Shown: positions 27,884-36,881, counted from the first letter of the stretch. The stretch: DNA of 64,000 nucleotides from Streptomyces rishiriensis (GCF_030815485.1 NZ_JAUSWV010000002.1:4650001-4714000); one strand, 5' to 3'. Program-made: numbers and translations. The notes: a model not told the origin generated them from the sequence alone.

Positions 27884-28219
27884 ACACCGCCGCCATCGAC
27901 CCCGCGCTCTCGACGACCGACGGAGCGCCGCAGCACGCCGAAGCACGCCGCAGCACGCCGACGCCGACTACGGCTGCGGCTGCGGCTGCGCCTGTGCTTG
28001 GTCCACCACGCTGCCCGTCCGCACCGCCTCCGCTCCACGGGCGGGACCCTCCGCCACCGCCGTCCCTCGCACCCTCGACTCTGGCCGGGGCACGGGGAAA
28101 CGGCGATCTTTACCCGAGCCGAAGGCCCGACGCGGTGACGAAACCGCGTCGGTCGTGCGCCCTGTCTCGTCGTCGCTGGTCGTCCTATGATCACTACTCT
28201 GCGTACGAGGGGGCGTGGC
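27884..28219. other. 336-base intergenic region with simple repeats
   Basis: It contains GCACGCCG-type repeats around 27925-27965 and a GGCTGC repeat around 27970-27990. No gene was seen, and it presumably carries the helicase promoter. Confidence 0.55.
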
Positions 28220-30310
28220 ATGGCGGCTGGTGGATCGGCATCGCGGCGGGCACAGGAGGCGCGGCGGCAGGAACGGTTGCTGAGGGAGCAGTGGCAGGCG
28301 GCCCGGCGACAAGCACGTCGATGGGAAGCCGCGAGTGAGGGTGAACGCAGGGTCGCGGCGCAGCTGTTGGTCCTGACCGCACGCGGGTGGCGATTACTGG
28401 TGGACCGCAGGTGGCCGGGGACCAGGGCGGCCAACGTGGACATGTTGCTGGTCGGTCCCGGCGGGGTGTTCGTCGTCGACGTCAAGAACTGGCGCTCCGC
28501 ACCGGAGGCCCACGAGGGAAGGCTCCGCGTCGGCGGCGAGCCCCGTGGCGACCACGTGGCCAAGCTCCTGGCCGTGACGAAGGCGGCCGAGTCGGCGGTG
28601 GCGAGCCTGGGGATGTCTCCGGTGGCGGTCCAGCCCCTCATGGTTTTCGCGGGGCATCGCGTCGATGCGGAACTGGGCAGGATTCGCCTGCTGGGAGAGC
28701 ACGAGGTCGGACCGGTCCTGCTGTCGGAGCGCCACCGACTGCGCGCCGAATCCGTACGGGCGATCGCCGATCACCTGGAGCGGGTCTTCCCCGAGCACGA
28801 GGGCTCCGCCGTGGCACCGGGGGTGACCCCGGCCCCACCACGGGAACAGTCCCAAGAAGCGCTCCCCGACGGGCTGTTCGACCTCGACGGTCTGCGCGAA
28901 GCGGCTCTCGAGGAAGCGCTGCGGGCCCCGATCGAACAGTGGATGACCTTCCTGCACCCCGACCAGGTGGCTCTCGTACGCCGTAACTGGGCGGGTCCCG
29001 CACGGATCAGCGGCCCGGCCGGCACCGGTAAGACGGTGGTGGGCCTGCACCGAGCGGCCCATCTCGCCCAGCGCACCACCGGCCGCATCCTGTACGTCAC
29101 CTTCGCCAACAACCTGCCTCGCGTGCAGGCCACCTTCCTCAAGGCCATGTCTCCCGCCGTGGCCGACCGGGTCGAATTCCGCAGCCTCCACTCCTGGGCC
29201 CAGGAGTTCCTGAACGAACACGGCGTCCCGGTCCGGTTGCACGGAGACAAGGCCCAGACAGCCTTCAGCCTCGCCTGGAAGCACGTCGGCCGCGACAGCT
29301 GCCTGGCCGAGATCGACCCGGCCCCGGCCTACTGGAAGGAGGAGATCGACCACGTCATCAAGGGCCGAGGCATCACCTCCTTCGAGGAGTACGCCACGGT
29401 GCCCCGCAGGCGACGCCGCGCGAGTCTGCGCCGTCCCCACAGACAGGCGGTCTGGGCGCTGCACGAGGCGTACGAAGCGCTGCGCGCCGAGCGTGGCGTG
29501 CACGACTTCAACGACGTCCTCTCCCTCGCCCTGGCAGAGGCGCTCCGCCACCCGGGACGACCGCGCTACGCAGCCGTGATCGTGGACGAGGTCCAGGATC
29601 TGACCCTGGTCGGAGTGAGGCTCCTGCACGCCCTTGTCGGTGACGCACCCAACGGGCTGCTGCTGGTCGGCGACGGCCAACAGGCCGTCTATCCGGGCGG
29701 CTTCCGCCTGTCCGATGCCGGCATCGACATCCGCGGTGACCGTGGACAAGTGCTGCGCACCAACTACCGCAACAGCAAGGAGATCCTGGACGCGGCGCTC
29801 GCCGTCGTCGCCGAGGACTCCTTCGAGGACATCGACGGGCTGCGTACCCCAGGCCGCCGGGACGTCGACCTCACGTACCACGACGGACACGTCCTCCGGG
29901 TGACGCGGTCGACCCTGGCCGAGCACGACCAAGCTCTCCTGGAAGCCCTGCTGGGCCTGCCGCTCGCAGCGCGCGCCGACGCCGCAGTGCTGTGCCCCTC
30001 CATGCGCGCCATCGGCCACTACCAGCGCCTTCTCGAACGGGCAGGCATCCCTGTATGCCAGCTGGAGCACTACGACGGCCGCCCCGTCGACGCCGTCAAA
30101 CTCGGCAGCTACCGCCGGGCCAAGGGACTGGAGTTCAAGCGGGTCTACCTCCCTGAACACAACGCGGCCTTGACGAACGGCTCCCGCCCACCCGAAGCCG
30201 AAGTATCCGAAACGCGACGCGAGCGCGAGGAACTCCTCCGCAGCGGCCTCTTCGTAGCCATGACCCGAGCCCGCGACATCCTGTGGCTGGGCACCGTGCT
30301 CTCACCGTGA
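28220..30310 (+). CDS. NERD-domain UvrD-like superfamily I helicase
   Basis: 696 residues from ATG 28220, preceded by GAGGGGG (28207-28213). The N-terminal NERD nuclease-related domain runs from GERRVAAQLLV to NVDMLLVGPGGVFVVDVKNW (about 41-91), retaining the Asp and D-x-K residues expected for activity. The helicase follows with Walker A GPAGTGKT (265-272), motif II VIVDEVQDL, a VGDGQQAVYPGG region, YRRAKGLEFKRV and a terminal FVAMTRAR. It probably processes DNA in repair or defence. No partner gene is adjacent. Confidence 0.9.
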   Translation: MAAGGSASRRAQEARRQERLLREQWQAARRQARRWEAASEGERRVAAQLLVLTARGWRLLVDRRWPGTRAANVDMLLVGPGGVFVVDVKNWRSAPEAHEGRLRVGGEPRGDHVAKLLAVTKAAESAVASLGMSPVAVQPLMVFAGHRVDAELGRIRLLGEHEVGPVLLSERHRLRAESVRAIADHLERVFPEHEGSAVAPGVTPAPPREQSQEALPDGLFDLDGLREAALEEALRAPIEQWMTFLHPDQVALVRRNWAGPARISGPAGTGKTVVGLHRAAHLAQRTTGRILYVTFANNLPRVQATFLKAMSPAVADRVEFRSLHSWAQEFLNEHGVPVRLHGDKAQTAFSLAWKHVGRDSCLAEIDPAPAYWKEEIDHVIKGRGITSFEEYATVPRRRRRASLRRPHRQAVWALHEAYEALRAERGVHDFNDVLSLALAEALRHPGRPRYAAVIVDEVQDLTLVGVRLLHALVGDAPNGLLLVGDGQQAVYPGGFRLSDAGIDIRGDRGQVLRTNYRNSKEILDAALAVVAEDSFEDIDGLRTPGRRDVDLTYHDGHVLRVTRSTLAEHDQALLEALLGLPLAARADAAVLCPSMRAIGHYQRLLERAGIPVCQLEHYDGRPVDAVKLGSYRRAKGLEFKRVYLPEHNAALTNGSRPPEAEVSETRREREELLRSGLFVAMTRARDILWLGTVLSP

Positions 30311-30384
30311 TGCCCGCTCGTCCTCGCGCATCGTGTGCATGCGCTCATGCCCCGCTCCCCGCCGCCCCGCGTTACCGGGCAGCC

Positions 30385-30726
30385 CTACAGATCGACACGT
30401 CGTGTCTCGTTGTCGTCCCGCCTGAGAACGACGTGCGCCGGTCGGAACGGCACGCTGCGCAGAACCGGCTCGAGGACCGTGAACAGCGCATCGGCATCGG
30501 GCCCGTAGGCGTACACGGCGGCTTCGCCTCCTCCGAACTCGTTCCCGTCGACCTCCCCGACGCCGGCCTCCTCGCTCGCCGCCTCCATCGCCTGCGCGGC
30601 GTCGTAGATCCGCTCGCGCTGGTCGACGTCGCCGAAGCCGTCACCGGCAAGCCGGAAGTACGCGATGACGGCGTGCTCCTCATCCCCGCTGTCAGGGGCC
30701 ATGGGTGTCTCCATGCCGGACACCAT
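30385..30726 (-). CDS. Small acidic hypothetical protein
   Basis: 113 residues from ATG 30726; ATG 30714 is also possible and neither has a strong ribosome site. The sequence (EEHAVIAYFRLAGDGFGDVD, EAAVYAYGPDADALFTVLEP) is acidic, soluble and codon-biased like a real gene. I recognise no named family, though the pattern suggests a short alpha/beta fold. It converges on the helicase and is transcribed away from the HAD-like gene. Confidence 0.65.
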   Translation of the reverse strand: MVSGMETPMAPDSGDEEHAVIAYFRLAGDGFGDVDQRERIYDAAQAMEAASEEAGVGEVDGNEFGGGEAAVYAYGPDADALFTVLEPVLRSVPFRPAHVVLRRDDNETRRVDL

Positions 30727-30912
30727 GCCATCGAGCTCTGACACCCTCACCGCCGAAAGAGCCGCCCACGATGTCGAACGGGACGGAAACTGCACCGGGC
30801 GAAACGCGTCGAGGCCTCTCGCCGCGCCGGAGTCGGATCGCACGTCGGCTCTCGGAGGCGGCGTGGAACACAGCCCAGTCCTGGGCGGCCCGTGCCGGGC
30901 TACCGTGAGGCT

Positions 30913-31509
30913 GTGACAAGCGCGGCGGAACGCCCCCTCCTCTTCCTCGACGTAGATGGTCCGCTCATCCCGTTCGGGTCGTCACCCGATCACCCACCTG
31001 CCGCCACCACCCGCGCCTCGACACCTGTCGATCAGGGAAACCCACTGCTGGATCGGCTTGATCCCGGGATCGGGGCGCGTCTCATGGCCTTGGGCTGCCA
31101 ACTCGTTTGGGCCACGACCTGGCTGGAGCAGGCGAACGAGGTTGTCGCCCCACGGATAGGGCTTCCGAAACTGCCCGTGGCGGAGTGGCCGGACGGCCAT
31201 GCCGATGCCGAGAAGGACCCGCGCGGCCTCCATGGGAAGACCCGGCACCTTGTCGAGTGGGCCGACGGCCGACCGTTCATCTGGGTCGACGACGAGATCG
31301 GCTCCATGGACCGTCTCTGGGTCTCCGCCCAACACCCGGGGCCTTCGTTGCTTCATCGCGTAGAACCGGCCCGGGGCCTCGCGGACCCGGACTTCTCCGC
31401 GATCACCGACTGGCTCCGGAAGCACGGCTTCGTGCTCCCTCCCCTCCGACCGGGTCGCCCCACTGAAGGGGATCTCCAGGCTTGGCCGGGCCCTCTGGGA
31501 CGGCCGTGA
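30913..31509 (+). CDS. HAD-like hydrolase family protein
   Basis: 198 residues from GTG 30913. Motif I is PLLFLDVDGPLIPFG, motif II lies near QLVWATTWLEQAN, and acidic motif IV is RPFIWVDDEIGSMD. This matches the actinobacterial secondary HAD-like group, substrate unknown. The last 10-15 codons run into sequence homologous to an integrase 3' end, so the natural C-terminus may have been replaced when the island arrived. Confidence 0.82.
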   Translation: MTSAAERPLLFLDVDGPLIPFGSSPDHPPAATTRASTPVDQGNPLLDRLDPGIGARLMALGCQLVWATTWLEQANEVVAPRIGLPKLPVAEWPDGHADAEKDPRGLHGKTRHLVEWADGRPFIWVDDEIGSMDRLWVSAQHPGPSLLHRVEPARGLADPDFSAITDWLRKHGFVLPPLRPGRPTEGDLQAWPGPLGRP

Positions 31510-31560
31510 CCGAGGAGGCCCACCGGAAGCAGAACCGGCCCGTCATCCAGACTGGCGCAG
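31485..31560 (+). pseudogene. C-terminal remnant of a tyrosine recombinase (island left edge)
   Basis: Reads SGTAVTEEAHRKQNRPVIQT, matching SGTAVTEEVYRKQIRPVIQT at 36774-36833 with high nucleotide identity. The catalytic Tyr is replaced by His here, so it is dead. Similarity stops near 31560, close to the IS110 element. Confidence 0.7.
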
Positions 31561-31680
31561 GGCGCAGACCTGGCGGTGTCTGTGCTTCATCGATCAGAGC
31601 AAGGGGTGCCCGGCCTGGCCGTTGGCTGGTGTGGCCCGAACCGTCGATCGTCGACAGGTGCGTTGATGCTCCTATTGCTG

Positions 31681-32895
31681 TCAAGCGGCTCGGAGCCAGT
31701 CGCGGTAGGCGTGAGCGAGGTCGTCGTCCCTGCTGAGTCCCCTTTCGAGTCTGGAGATGGTGGTGGGCCAGACGCCGAAGTGCTGGGCGACGGTGGTGAG
31801 GGTGATGTTCTTGGCCTGCCGCAGAGGCCGTAGGTCGGCTATGCCTGGAATGTTGAGCGTGGTGGTGAGACAGCGGAACATCTCCCGGGCGATGGCCCGC
31901 TTCAACATCCGGATAACCTCTTTCTTCGTCCGTCCGGCGGCGACTTGCCGTGTGACGTAGGCGCGAGTTCGGACGTCGCCGGACATACGGACCAGGGCGA
32001 TGCGGTAGAGCGCGGAGTTGGCGGTCCGGTCCCCGCCCCTGGAGAGGCGGTGGCGGTTGGTTCGGCCGCTGGATGCGGGGACCGGGGCGGCTCCGCACAG
32101 AGCCGCGAAGGACGCCTCGGTTCGCATCCGTTCGGGATTGCCGCCCGCGGTGATCAGCAGCTGCGCGGCGGTGTCGGGGCCGACACCGTAGGTCGCCCGC
32201 AGGCCGGGGTTGTGTGTGGTGACTTCGGCATCCAGGGCCCGCGTCAGCGTCTCGTGCTCGGCAGTGAGTTCCTTGACGCGGCGGGCGAGGCTTTTCAGCG
32301 CGGTCAGGACAGCGGTGTGCAGGGCGTCGCCGGCCGGTCGCAGCCGAGCCAGGGCCTCGGTGCGGTCGGTGCGCTTGAGCTGCCCGTACTTCGAGCGGAT
32401 CGCCTCCGGAGCGGTGACGAGGACCTGGCCGATCTGGTTGAGCGCGGCGGTGCGGGCCTTGACGGCCGAGCGGGCGGTGTTGTGCAAGGCGCGTATCCCA
32501 CCGACCGTGTCGTCCTTGGGGGAACTGGTGGCGCGTCCGGACAGGGCGGCGCGTGCGGCGGCGTAGGCGTCGATGGGGTCGGACTTGCCGGTGCGGCGAC
32601 GTTCGGCCTTGTCGGGGCGGTTGACCTCGATGACCTGGTGTCCGTGGGAGCGGGCAGTCCGGGTGAAGCCGGCCCCGTAGGACGAGGTGCCTTCCACCCC
32701 GACCGCGATCACCCGCCCGTGGGCGGTCAGGAAGGCCAGGGCCGCCGCGTATCCGGCGGTGGTGGTGGCGAACTCCGCGTCGGCGAGATGGCCTCCGTTG
32801 TCGCTGATGACAGCGACGTGGACGGTGTCGGTGTGGGAGTCGACCCCGCCGAACACATCCTGGTCCACGATGTCCGCCGCACCCTCTGATGTCAT
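31681..32895 (-). CDS. IS110-family transposase (DEDD/Ser recombinase) with C-terminal HTH
   Basis: 404 residues. The RuvC-like DEDD half is seen in FGGVDSHTDTVHVAVI, VIAVGVEGTSSYGAGFTR and EVNRPDKAERRRTGKSDPIDAYAA. The C-terminal transposase domain has GVGPDTAAQLLITAGG and FAALCGAAPVPASSGRT, which holds the family Ser. An unusual tail, ITLTTVAQHFGVWPTTISRL, is an added helix-turn-helix. All key motifs are intact, so it may be active. GGGAAGG precedes the ATG. Confidence 0.93.
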   Translation of the reverse strand: MTSEGAADIVDQDVFGGVDSHTDTVHVAVISDNGGHLADAEFATTTAGYAAALAFLTAHGRVIAVGVEGTSSYGAGFTRTARSHGHQVIEVNRPDKAERRRTGKSDPIDAYAAARAALSGRATSSPKDDTVGGIRALHNTARSAVKARTAALNQIGQVLVTAPEAIRSKYGQLKRTDRTEALARLRPAGDALHTAVLTALKSLARRVKELTAEHETLTRALDAEVTTHNPGLRATYGVGPDTAAQLLITAGGNPERMRTEASFAALCGAAPVPASSGRTNRHRLSRGGDRTANSALYRIALVRMSGDVRTRAYVTRQVAAGRTKKEVIRMLKRAIAREMFRCLTTTLNIPGIADLRPLRQAKNITLTTVAQHFGVWPTTISRLERGLSRDDDLAHAYRDWLRAA

Positions 32896-33000
32896 GCTGA
32901 TACAGCCTTCCCAGCCGAAGGTAGGCGCCGGCCGGGTGGCGCAGACAGGACATTGAAGGGGCTTCTGACCAAGCTCCTATCAGGTCATGTTCCGCCCGGC
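32896..33000 (-). ncRNA. Candidate IS110 bridge RNA region (transposase-proximal end)
   Basis: IS110-group elements encode a bridge RNA from the non-coding end upstream of the transposase. Read on the transposase strand, this end has a TGACC/GGTCA stem (32983-32987 with 32966-32970) whose loop carries ATAGGAGC. A CCTTC/GAAGG stem lies just before the start codon. ATAGGAGC also lies just beyond the transposase stop (31668-31675), as a guide-to-donor match would require. Transcription is not shown. Confidence 0.45.
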
Positions 33001-33339
33001 CGGGGCCATGAGAACAGATCCCGGCGGCCGGACAGAACAACGCGAAGACAGTCCAGCAGGGCGTCAGTCAGTGCCCGGGTCACGACCACCGGAACCCGAG
33101 TATCAGCATCAATGTCAGTGCTTGCGCCTATGGTCTCGAACGCGCGGTCGGCTTCCGGGGGTTCCAGCTCTGAAGGGATGGTTTCATCCCCGGCCTGTCT
33201 GGGGGCGGCTCGGGGACTTGTCCGGGACCTAACCGACGGTCGGGCTTCGTCGATGGCCACGAGGTGACCTGTCAGCGCCGGCCGCGCACCCCCTCTCGCG
33301 TGGGCGGACGCACGCTTTACAACTGTGGTGGCGGGGCGT

Positions 33340-33560
33340 TGGACCGCGTGCGGGGGCCCCGCGTGCCCCGCGTGCCGTCCGGTCTCCTCGACGAGATGGA
33401 TGAGCACCCAGCGGAGGTCGGCGTTGCCGAGCCGGCAGTCGGGGTGGCGGCCGACGTCATCCAAAGAGGCCGCGGCCACGATCGCGTTGCTTCGAGCGCA
33501 CTGGGCCTCGTACGACGCACACGCGCGGCCGGGAGTGCGCCCCGTCGCTTCGAGGGAACC
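33340..33560 (-). pseudogene. Broken DUF664/DinB-type (mycothiol-transferase-like) gene
   Basis: The reverse strand encodes SYEAQCARSNAIVAAASLDD, then VGRHPD and LRWVLIHLVEETGRHAGHA, the typical C-terminal half of actinobacterial DUF664 proteins, where the His residues near the end bind metal. The N-terminal half is absent, and after GHAG the frame drifts into unrelated sequence towards the IS. It is a truncated relic, probably cut by island rearrangement. Confidence 0.65.
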
Positions 33561-33583
33561 GGATGCGCACCACCGGCCGTCGT

Positions 33584-34321
33584 TCAGGCCCGGGTGTAGC
33601 CGCCGTCGGCGAAGAGTTCGGCGCCGGTGACGAACGACGAGGCGTCCGAAGCCAGGAAGAGGGCGGCCTCGGCTATTTCCTCGGCTTCGGCCAGCCGCCC
33701 CAGTGGCACGACGGCCTCGGCGAACCGGTCGACGTCCGGCCCCGCGGCGCGCAGCAGGGCAGGGGTCCGCGTGGGTCCCGGGCTGAGGACGTTGACCCGG
33801 AATCGACGCTCTCGCGATTGCCGGGCCCAGTTGTGCACGAGGTTGCTCAACGCTGCCTTCGAGGCGCTGTAGACCTCGAGATGCTCATTGGGGCGCACGC
33901 TGTTGCTTGAGCCGATGACCAGGATGGAGGCGTTCTCCGCCAGCAGCGGAAGCGCCTTCTGGACGGTGAATAGTGGGCCCTTGACGTTGACGGCGAGTGT
34001 GAGGTCGACGTTCGCCTCGGTGTGGGCGCCGAGCGCGGCGTCCGCGACGATTCCCGCGTTGGCCACCAGCACGTCGATGCGTCCGGCCTCCTCGCGGACT
34101 CGCGCGTAGAGCGCGTCCAGGTCGGCCAGGACCGAGACGTCGGATCGTACGCCGGTGGCCGCAGGGCCCATCTCCTTGACTGCCGTTTCGAGGCGGGCGA
34201 TGTCCCGGCCGGTCACGAAGACCCGTGCGCCCTCTCGGACGAAGCGGTGGGCGATGGCCAGCCCGATCCCGCTGGTCCCTCCGGTGATCACGGCCACCTT
34301 CTCCTGCAGCACGCCTGGCAT
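33584..34321 (-). CDS. SDR-family NAD(P)-dependent oxidoreductase
   Basis: 245 residues from ATG 34321, with AAGGGG six bases upstream. Rossmann motif TGGTSGIG lies near residue 14, followed by NAG in VLVANAGIV. The catalytic set is Ser in ILVIGSSNSV and the YSASK motif, and the C-terminal FVTGAELFADGGYTRA is typical of classical SDRs. The substrate is unknown. It is divergent from a TetR gene with a palindromic operator between them, so it is probably that regulator's target. Confidence 0.92.
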   Translation of the reverse strand: MPGVLQEKVAVITGGTSGIGLAIAHRFVREGARVFVTGRDIARLETAVKEMGPAATGVRSDVSVLADLDALYARVREEAGRIDVLVANAGIVADAALGAHTEANVDLTLAVNVKGPLFTVQKALPLLAENASILVIGSSNSVRPNEHLEVYSASKAALSNLVHNWARQSRERRFRVNVLSPGPTRTPALLRAAGPDVDRFAEAVVPLGRLAEAEEIAEAALFLASDASSFVTGAELFADGGYTRA

Positions 34322-34346
34322 GTCGAACCCCTTCAGTTGTGGAATG

Positions 34347-34379
34347 GATCGTCCATAACGTAGGCAGTAATGGACGATC
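34347..34379. promoter_or_regulatory. Palindromic operator between SDR and TetR genes
   Basis: GATCGTCCAT (34347-34356) and ATGGACGATC (34370-34379) form a perfect 10-bp inverted repeat with a 13-base spacer, in the middle of the 84-base divergent gap. The left arm is part of a smaller near-palindrome (ATGGATCGTCCAT). It is very likely the TetR binding site. Confidence 0.8.
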
Positions 34380-34405
34380 GAGTCAAGAATGGCTAGGCTG
34401 AGATC

Positions 34406-35047
34406 ATGCCGAGACCACGCGCATTCGACGAACGCCAAGTCCTGGAGCGTGCCCGGGAACAGTTCTGGGCGACCGGCTATGCAGGAACCCGGATGGACGA
34501 CATCGCCCAGGCGACCGGCCTGGGCAAGGGCAGCCTGTACGGCGCATTCGGCGACAAGGGCAAGCTGTTCCACCGTGTGTTTGGCGACTGGTGCACCGCA
34601 GTCGTTGAGGTGGCCGAAGAGCGGCTGGCAGGTGGCCCGGACGCTGAGGCCCTGGCGCGGCTGTCGGGATACGTGCACCTCATGGCGGAGAACACCGCCT
34701 CGGACGCCGAGCGCCGCGGGTGCCTGTTGGCCAAGGGCGCGGCGGAACTGGCCCAGCACGATCCGACGGTCGCCGGACGGTCGGCCGAGACCATGACGGC
34801 ACTGCTGACCCTGCTGCGGACGGAGATCAGCGCCGCCCAGCGCCACGGCGACATCGATAGCGCTGCGGATCCGGAGCGGTTGGCGGCACTGCTGTTGACG
34901 GTGGTCCGCGGTATCGAGGCGGTAGGCAAGGCCGGCCTGGACCCGGAGACGCTGCGGAACATCGCAGACACCGCACTGGCGGTCCTGCCCATGCCCGAGG
35001 GGCAGAATCGCCTCGCAACCGTGCGCACTCCGGCCCGCGATAACTAA
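34406..35047 (+). CDS. TetR/AcrR-family repressor
   Basis: 213 residues. The N-terminal HTH is seen in AREQFWATGYAGTRMDDIAQ, then ATGLGKGSLYGAFGDKGKLF. The C-terminal ligand domain (MAENTASDAERRGCLLAKGA; EAVGKAGLDPETLRNIADTAL) matches the subgroup that controls adjacent SDR or oxidoreductase genes. It is divergent from the SDR gene with a shared palindrome, so autorepression plus SDR control is the simplest model. Confidence 0.93.
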   Translation: MPRPRAFDERQVLERAREQFWATGYAGTRMDDIAQATGLGKGSLYGAFGDKGKLFHRVFGDWCTAVVEVAEERLAGGPDAEALARLSGYVHLMAENTASDAERRGCLLAKGAAELAQHDPTVAGRSAETMTALLTLLRTEISAAQRHGDIDSAADPERLAALLLTVVRGIEAVGKAGLDPETLRNIADTALAVLPMPEGQNRLATVRTPARDN

Positions 35048-35086
35048 CTTGGTGCCATCCCGGCCACATGATCCGCCGGACAGTGA

Positions 35087-35935
35087 CTAGCCTTCTCGCG
35101 CGTCGTCCGCGAGTGGGACGGTGTCCTTGGTCGGCGGGGCTGTGATGGCCACAGGCTGATTGGTGTCGAGGAAGGTGATGGTCAGGTCGAGCGGCCCGTC
35201 TCCGGCGCCGGCAAGCAGGTCGCTGTGCTTGCCCCGCACGCGGAACTGTTTGGTGCGGTCGTCGCCGTCTATCCACAAGTCCATAACGAGCGGGTCGGAA
35301 ACTTCCAGCTGTTGGAGCTGATCGAGGCGCTCTCCCATCAGGCCGTCGCTGTTGACCGTCCCCTTGTAGTGCGTGGTCCTGGCGCCGTCGACCGTCTCCG
35401 TGCCGATCAGCCGCAGGTCCTTGGAGTTGCTCAGAAGCGTGGCCTGCGCGGTCGGGGTTTCCTGCAGCTGGCTCGGCAGCACGCCGTAGGACTGGTTGTT
35501 CACCCCGCTGCCTCCCCATGTGGCCGGCGCAGCGCTCAGCCAGCTCTTGCCGTTCAGCTTCTGGGAACGCACCCCACTCCCGCCGACGTACATCACCTCG
35601 TCGACGAACCGGATTTCCAGCTGGCCGTCCCCGGCCCGGGCGGTCGCAGGGGTCATCTTCATACTCATGGCCAGTGGTTGCGTGTTCATAAAGGCCTCGG
35701 CATTCAAGCGGCCTTTCGCTGGCACGGTTCCGCTGATCCGATAGTGAAGCGACGTGATGTCCTCGAGGTTCTTCGCAGCCTTCGCCACGGCCGCCGCGGG
35801 AGTCACCTTGGGTGGGTCTTCAACCGCGGAATCGCTCTTGGCACCCCCTCCGCAGGCTACCGACCCCCCAGCGAGCAGTACGGCCACGAACGCCACGCTC
35901 GTCGCTCTGCGCGGTACGGAAACAAGAACGGACAT
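35087..35935 (-). CDS. LolA/LppX-like secreted lipoprotein
   Basis: 282 residues from ATG 35935. The signal peptide has a basic start (VPRRATS), a hydrophobic core (VAFVAVLLAGG) and lipobox SVAC. The mature domain (LHYRISGTVPAKGRL, then LEIRFVDEVMYVGG and VMDLWIDGDDRTKQFRV) has the repeating beta pattern of LppX/LolA-type lipid-binding lipoproteins of actinobacteria. The role is inferred. It converges with the TetR gene and lies within the island. Confidence 0.8.
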   Translation of the reverse strand: MSVLVSVPRRATSVAFVAVLLAGGSVACGGGAKSDSAVEDPPKVTPAAAVAKAAKNLEDITSLHYRISGTVPAKGRLNAEAFMNTQPLAMSMKMTPATARAGDGQLEIRFVDEVMYVGGSGVRSQKLNGKSWLSAAPATWGGSGVNNQSYGVLPSQLQETPTAQATLLSNSKDLRLIGTETVDGARTTHYKGTVNSDGLMGERLDQLQQLEVSDPLVMDLWIDGDDRTKQFRVRGKHSDLLAGAGDGPLDLTITFLDTNQPVAITAPPTKDTVPLADDAREG

Positions 35936-36359
35936 TCCCACGACCCCCAAGATGGATGGCAGATCCATGCCAAGGCCGCGAGCCTAACTCGGGGTGTGTC
36001 CTGAGGTCTGCTGGGGCTCGTGAGGTATGCGCGTCCGACCTGCTCGCCCGCTTCCGGAGGCCGTACGCCTGGCCAAACCTCCAGCCCCGGAAGCTGCGGG
36101 CCATCGACCTGTCGCCACTATCGCGGGTGGTGACCTGGAAGTTCAGCCAGATCAAACCGGTGTTCACCCGACCCGGCATGTGCGCCTCCCGATGGCAGAC
36201 CCGGCCGTTGCTCCGCCCAAGTGACCGGCTCGTCGGCGCGTTGGCCTCCGACCCCTGACCCCTCGATAACGGCCAGGTGTACACGGTCTCGTGCCCGCGC
36301 TTCCGTGCAGGAGCCTGGCGTGAGAGGGCAGCCGACGGCCGACAAGCGGAACAGTCTGA
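35936..36359. other. 424-base region without a recognisable gene
   Basis: Neither strand gives a protein I can recognise. An in-frame stop at 36357-36359 precedes the truncated integrase. Probably decayed island DNA. Confidence 0.5.
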
Positions 36360-36881
36360 TTAGGCCACGTCTTCCTCAAGGGCAAGCCGGATGCCGACCC
36401 GCCGCAGCCTCCGCATATCGCCGTGTGGCGCTCGGTCCGAAAGAGCGGGGACACCAAGACCCGGAAGTCCCGGCGCACGCTCGCTCTGCCGACGCGCTGC
36501 GTCGATGCTCTGTGGCAGCAATTCGAAGATCAGGGCTGGGACCGGCTCGCCGCCGACGAGAAGTGGGAGGAACACGGGCTCGTCTTCTCCTCAGCCGTCG
36601 GCAAGCCGCTCGACGCCGCCAACGTCCGCCGCGCCTTCCGCCAGGCACTCAAGGACGTCGACGGGATCGACGCCGACGAGTGGACTCCGCGGGAGCTCCG
36701 GCACAGCTTCGTGTCGCTGCTATCTGACCGTGGCGTGCCGCTGGAAGTGATTTCGCGGCTCGTCGGGCACTCTGGGACGGCTGTGACGGAGGAGGTCTAC
36801 CGGAAGCAGATCAGGCCCGTCATCCAGACCGGGGCCGTCGCCATGGACGGCATCTTCGGCACCGATCCGTGGCGGCCGTAG
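36360..36881 (+). pseudogene. Truncated tyrosine recombinase/integrase
   Basis: Open from just after the stop at 36357; the longest frame with a start codon (GTG 36423) gives 152 residues. It begins in the catalytic domain (VWRSVRKSGDTKTRKSRRTL). It keeps the second-arginine box PRELRHSFVSLLSDRGVPLE, GHSG and the Tyr in EEVYRKQIRP. The arm-binding, core-binding and first-arginine parts are missing, so it cannot recombine. Position and orientation next to a tRNA 3' end are those of an integrated element's integrase. Confidence 0.82.

Larger units (their letters stand above)
31600..33050 (-). mobile_element. IS110-family insertion sequence (ends approximate)
   Basis: One transposase gene with non-coding flanks. 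Downstream of the stop and upstream of the start, the same octamer GCTCCTAT occurs on the plus strand (31668-31675 and 32973-32980). IS110 elements lack terminal inverted repeats, so exact ends cannot be set by eye. The left flank meets an integrase remnant, the right a broken DUF664 gene. Confidence 0.7.

Noticed and set aside
31400..31600. Second attachment site (copy of the tRNA-Pro 3' end) at the island left edge
   Set aside because: No stretch matching the tRNA 3' segment was found by eye; the boundary rests on the integrase remnant only.
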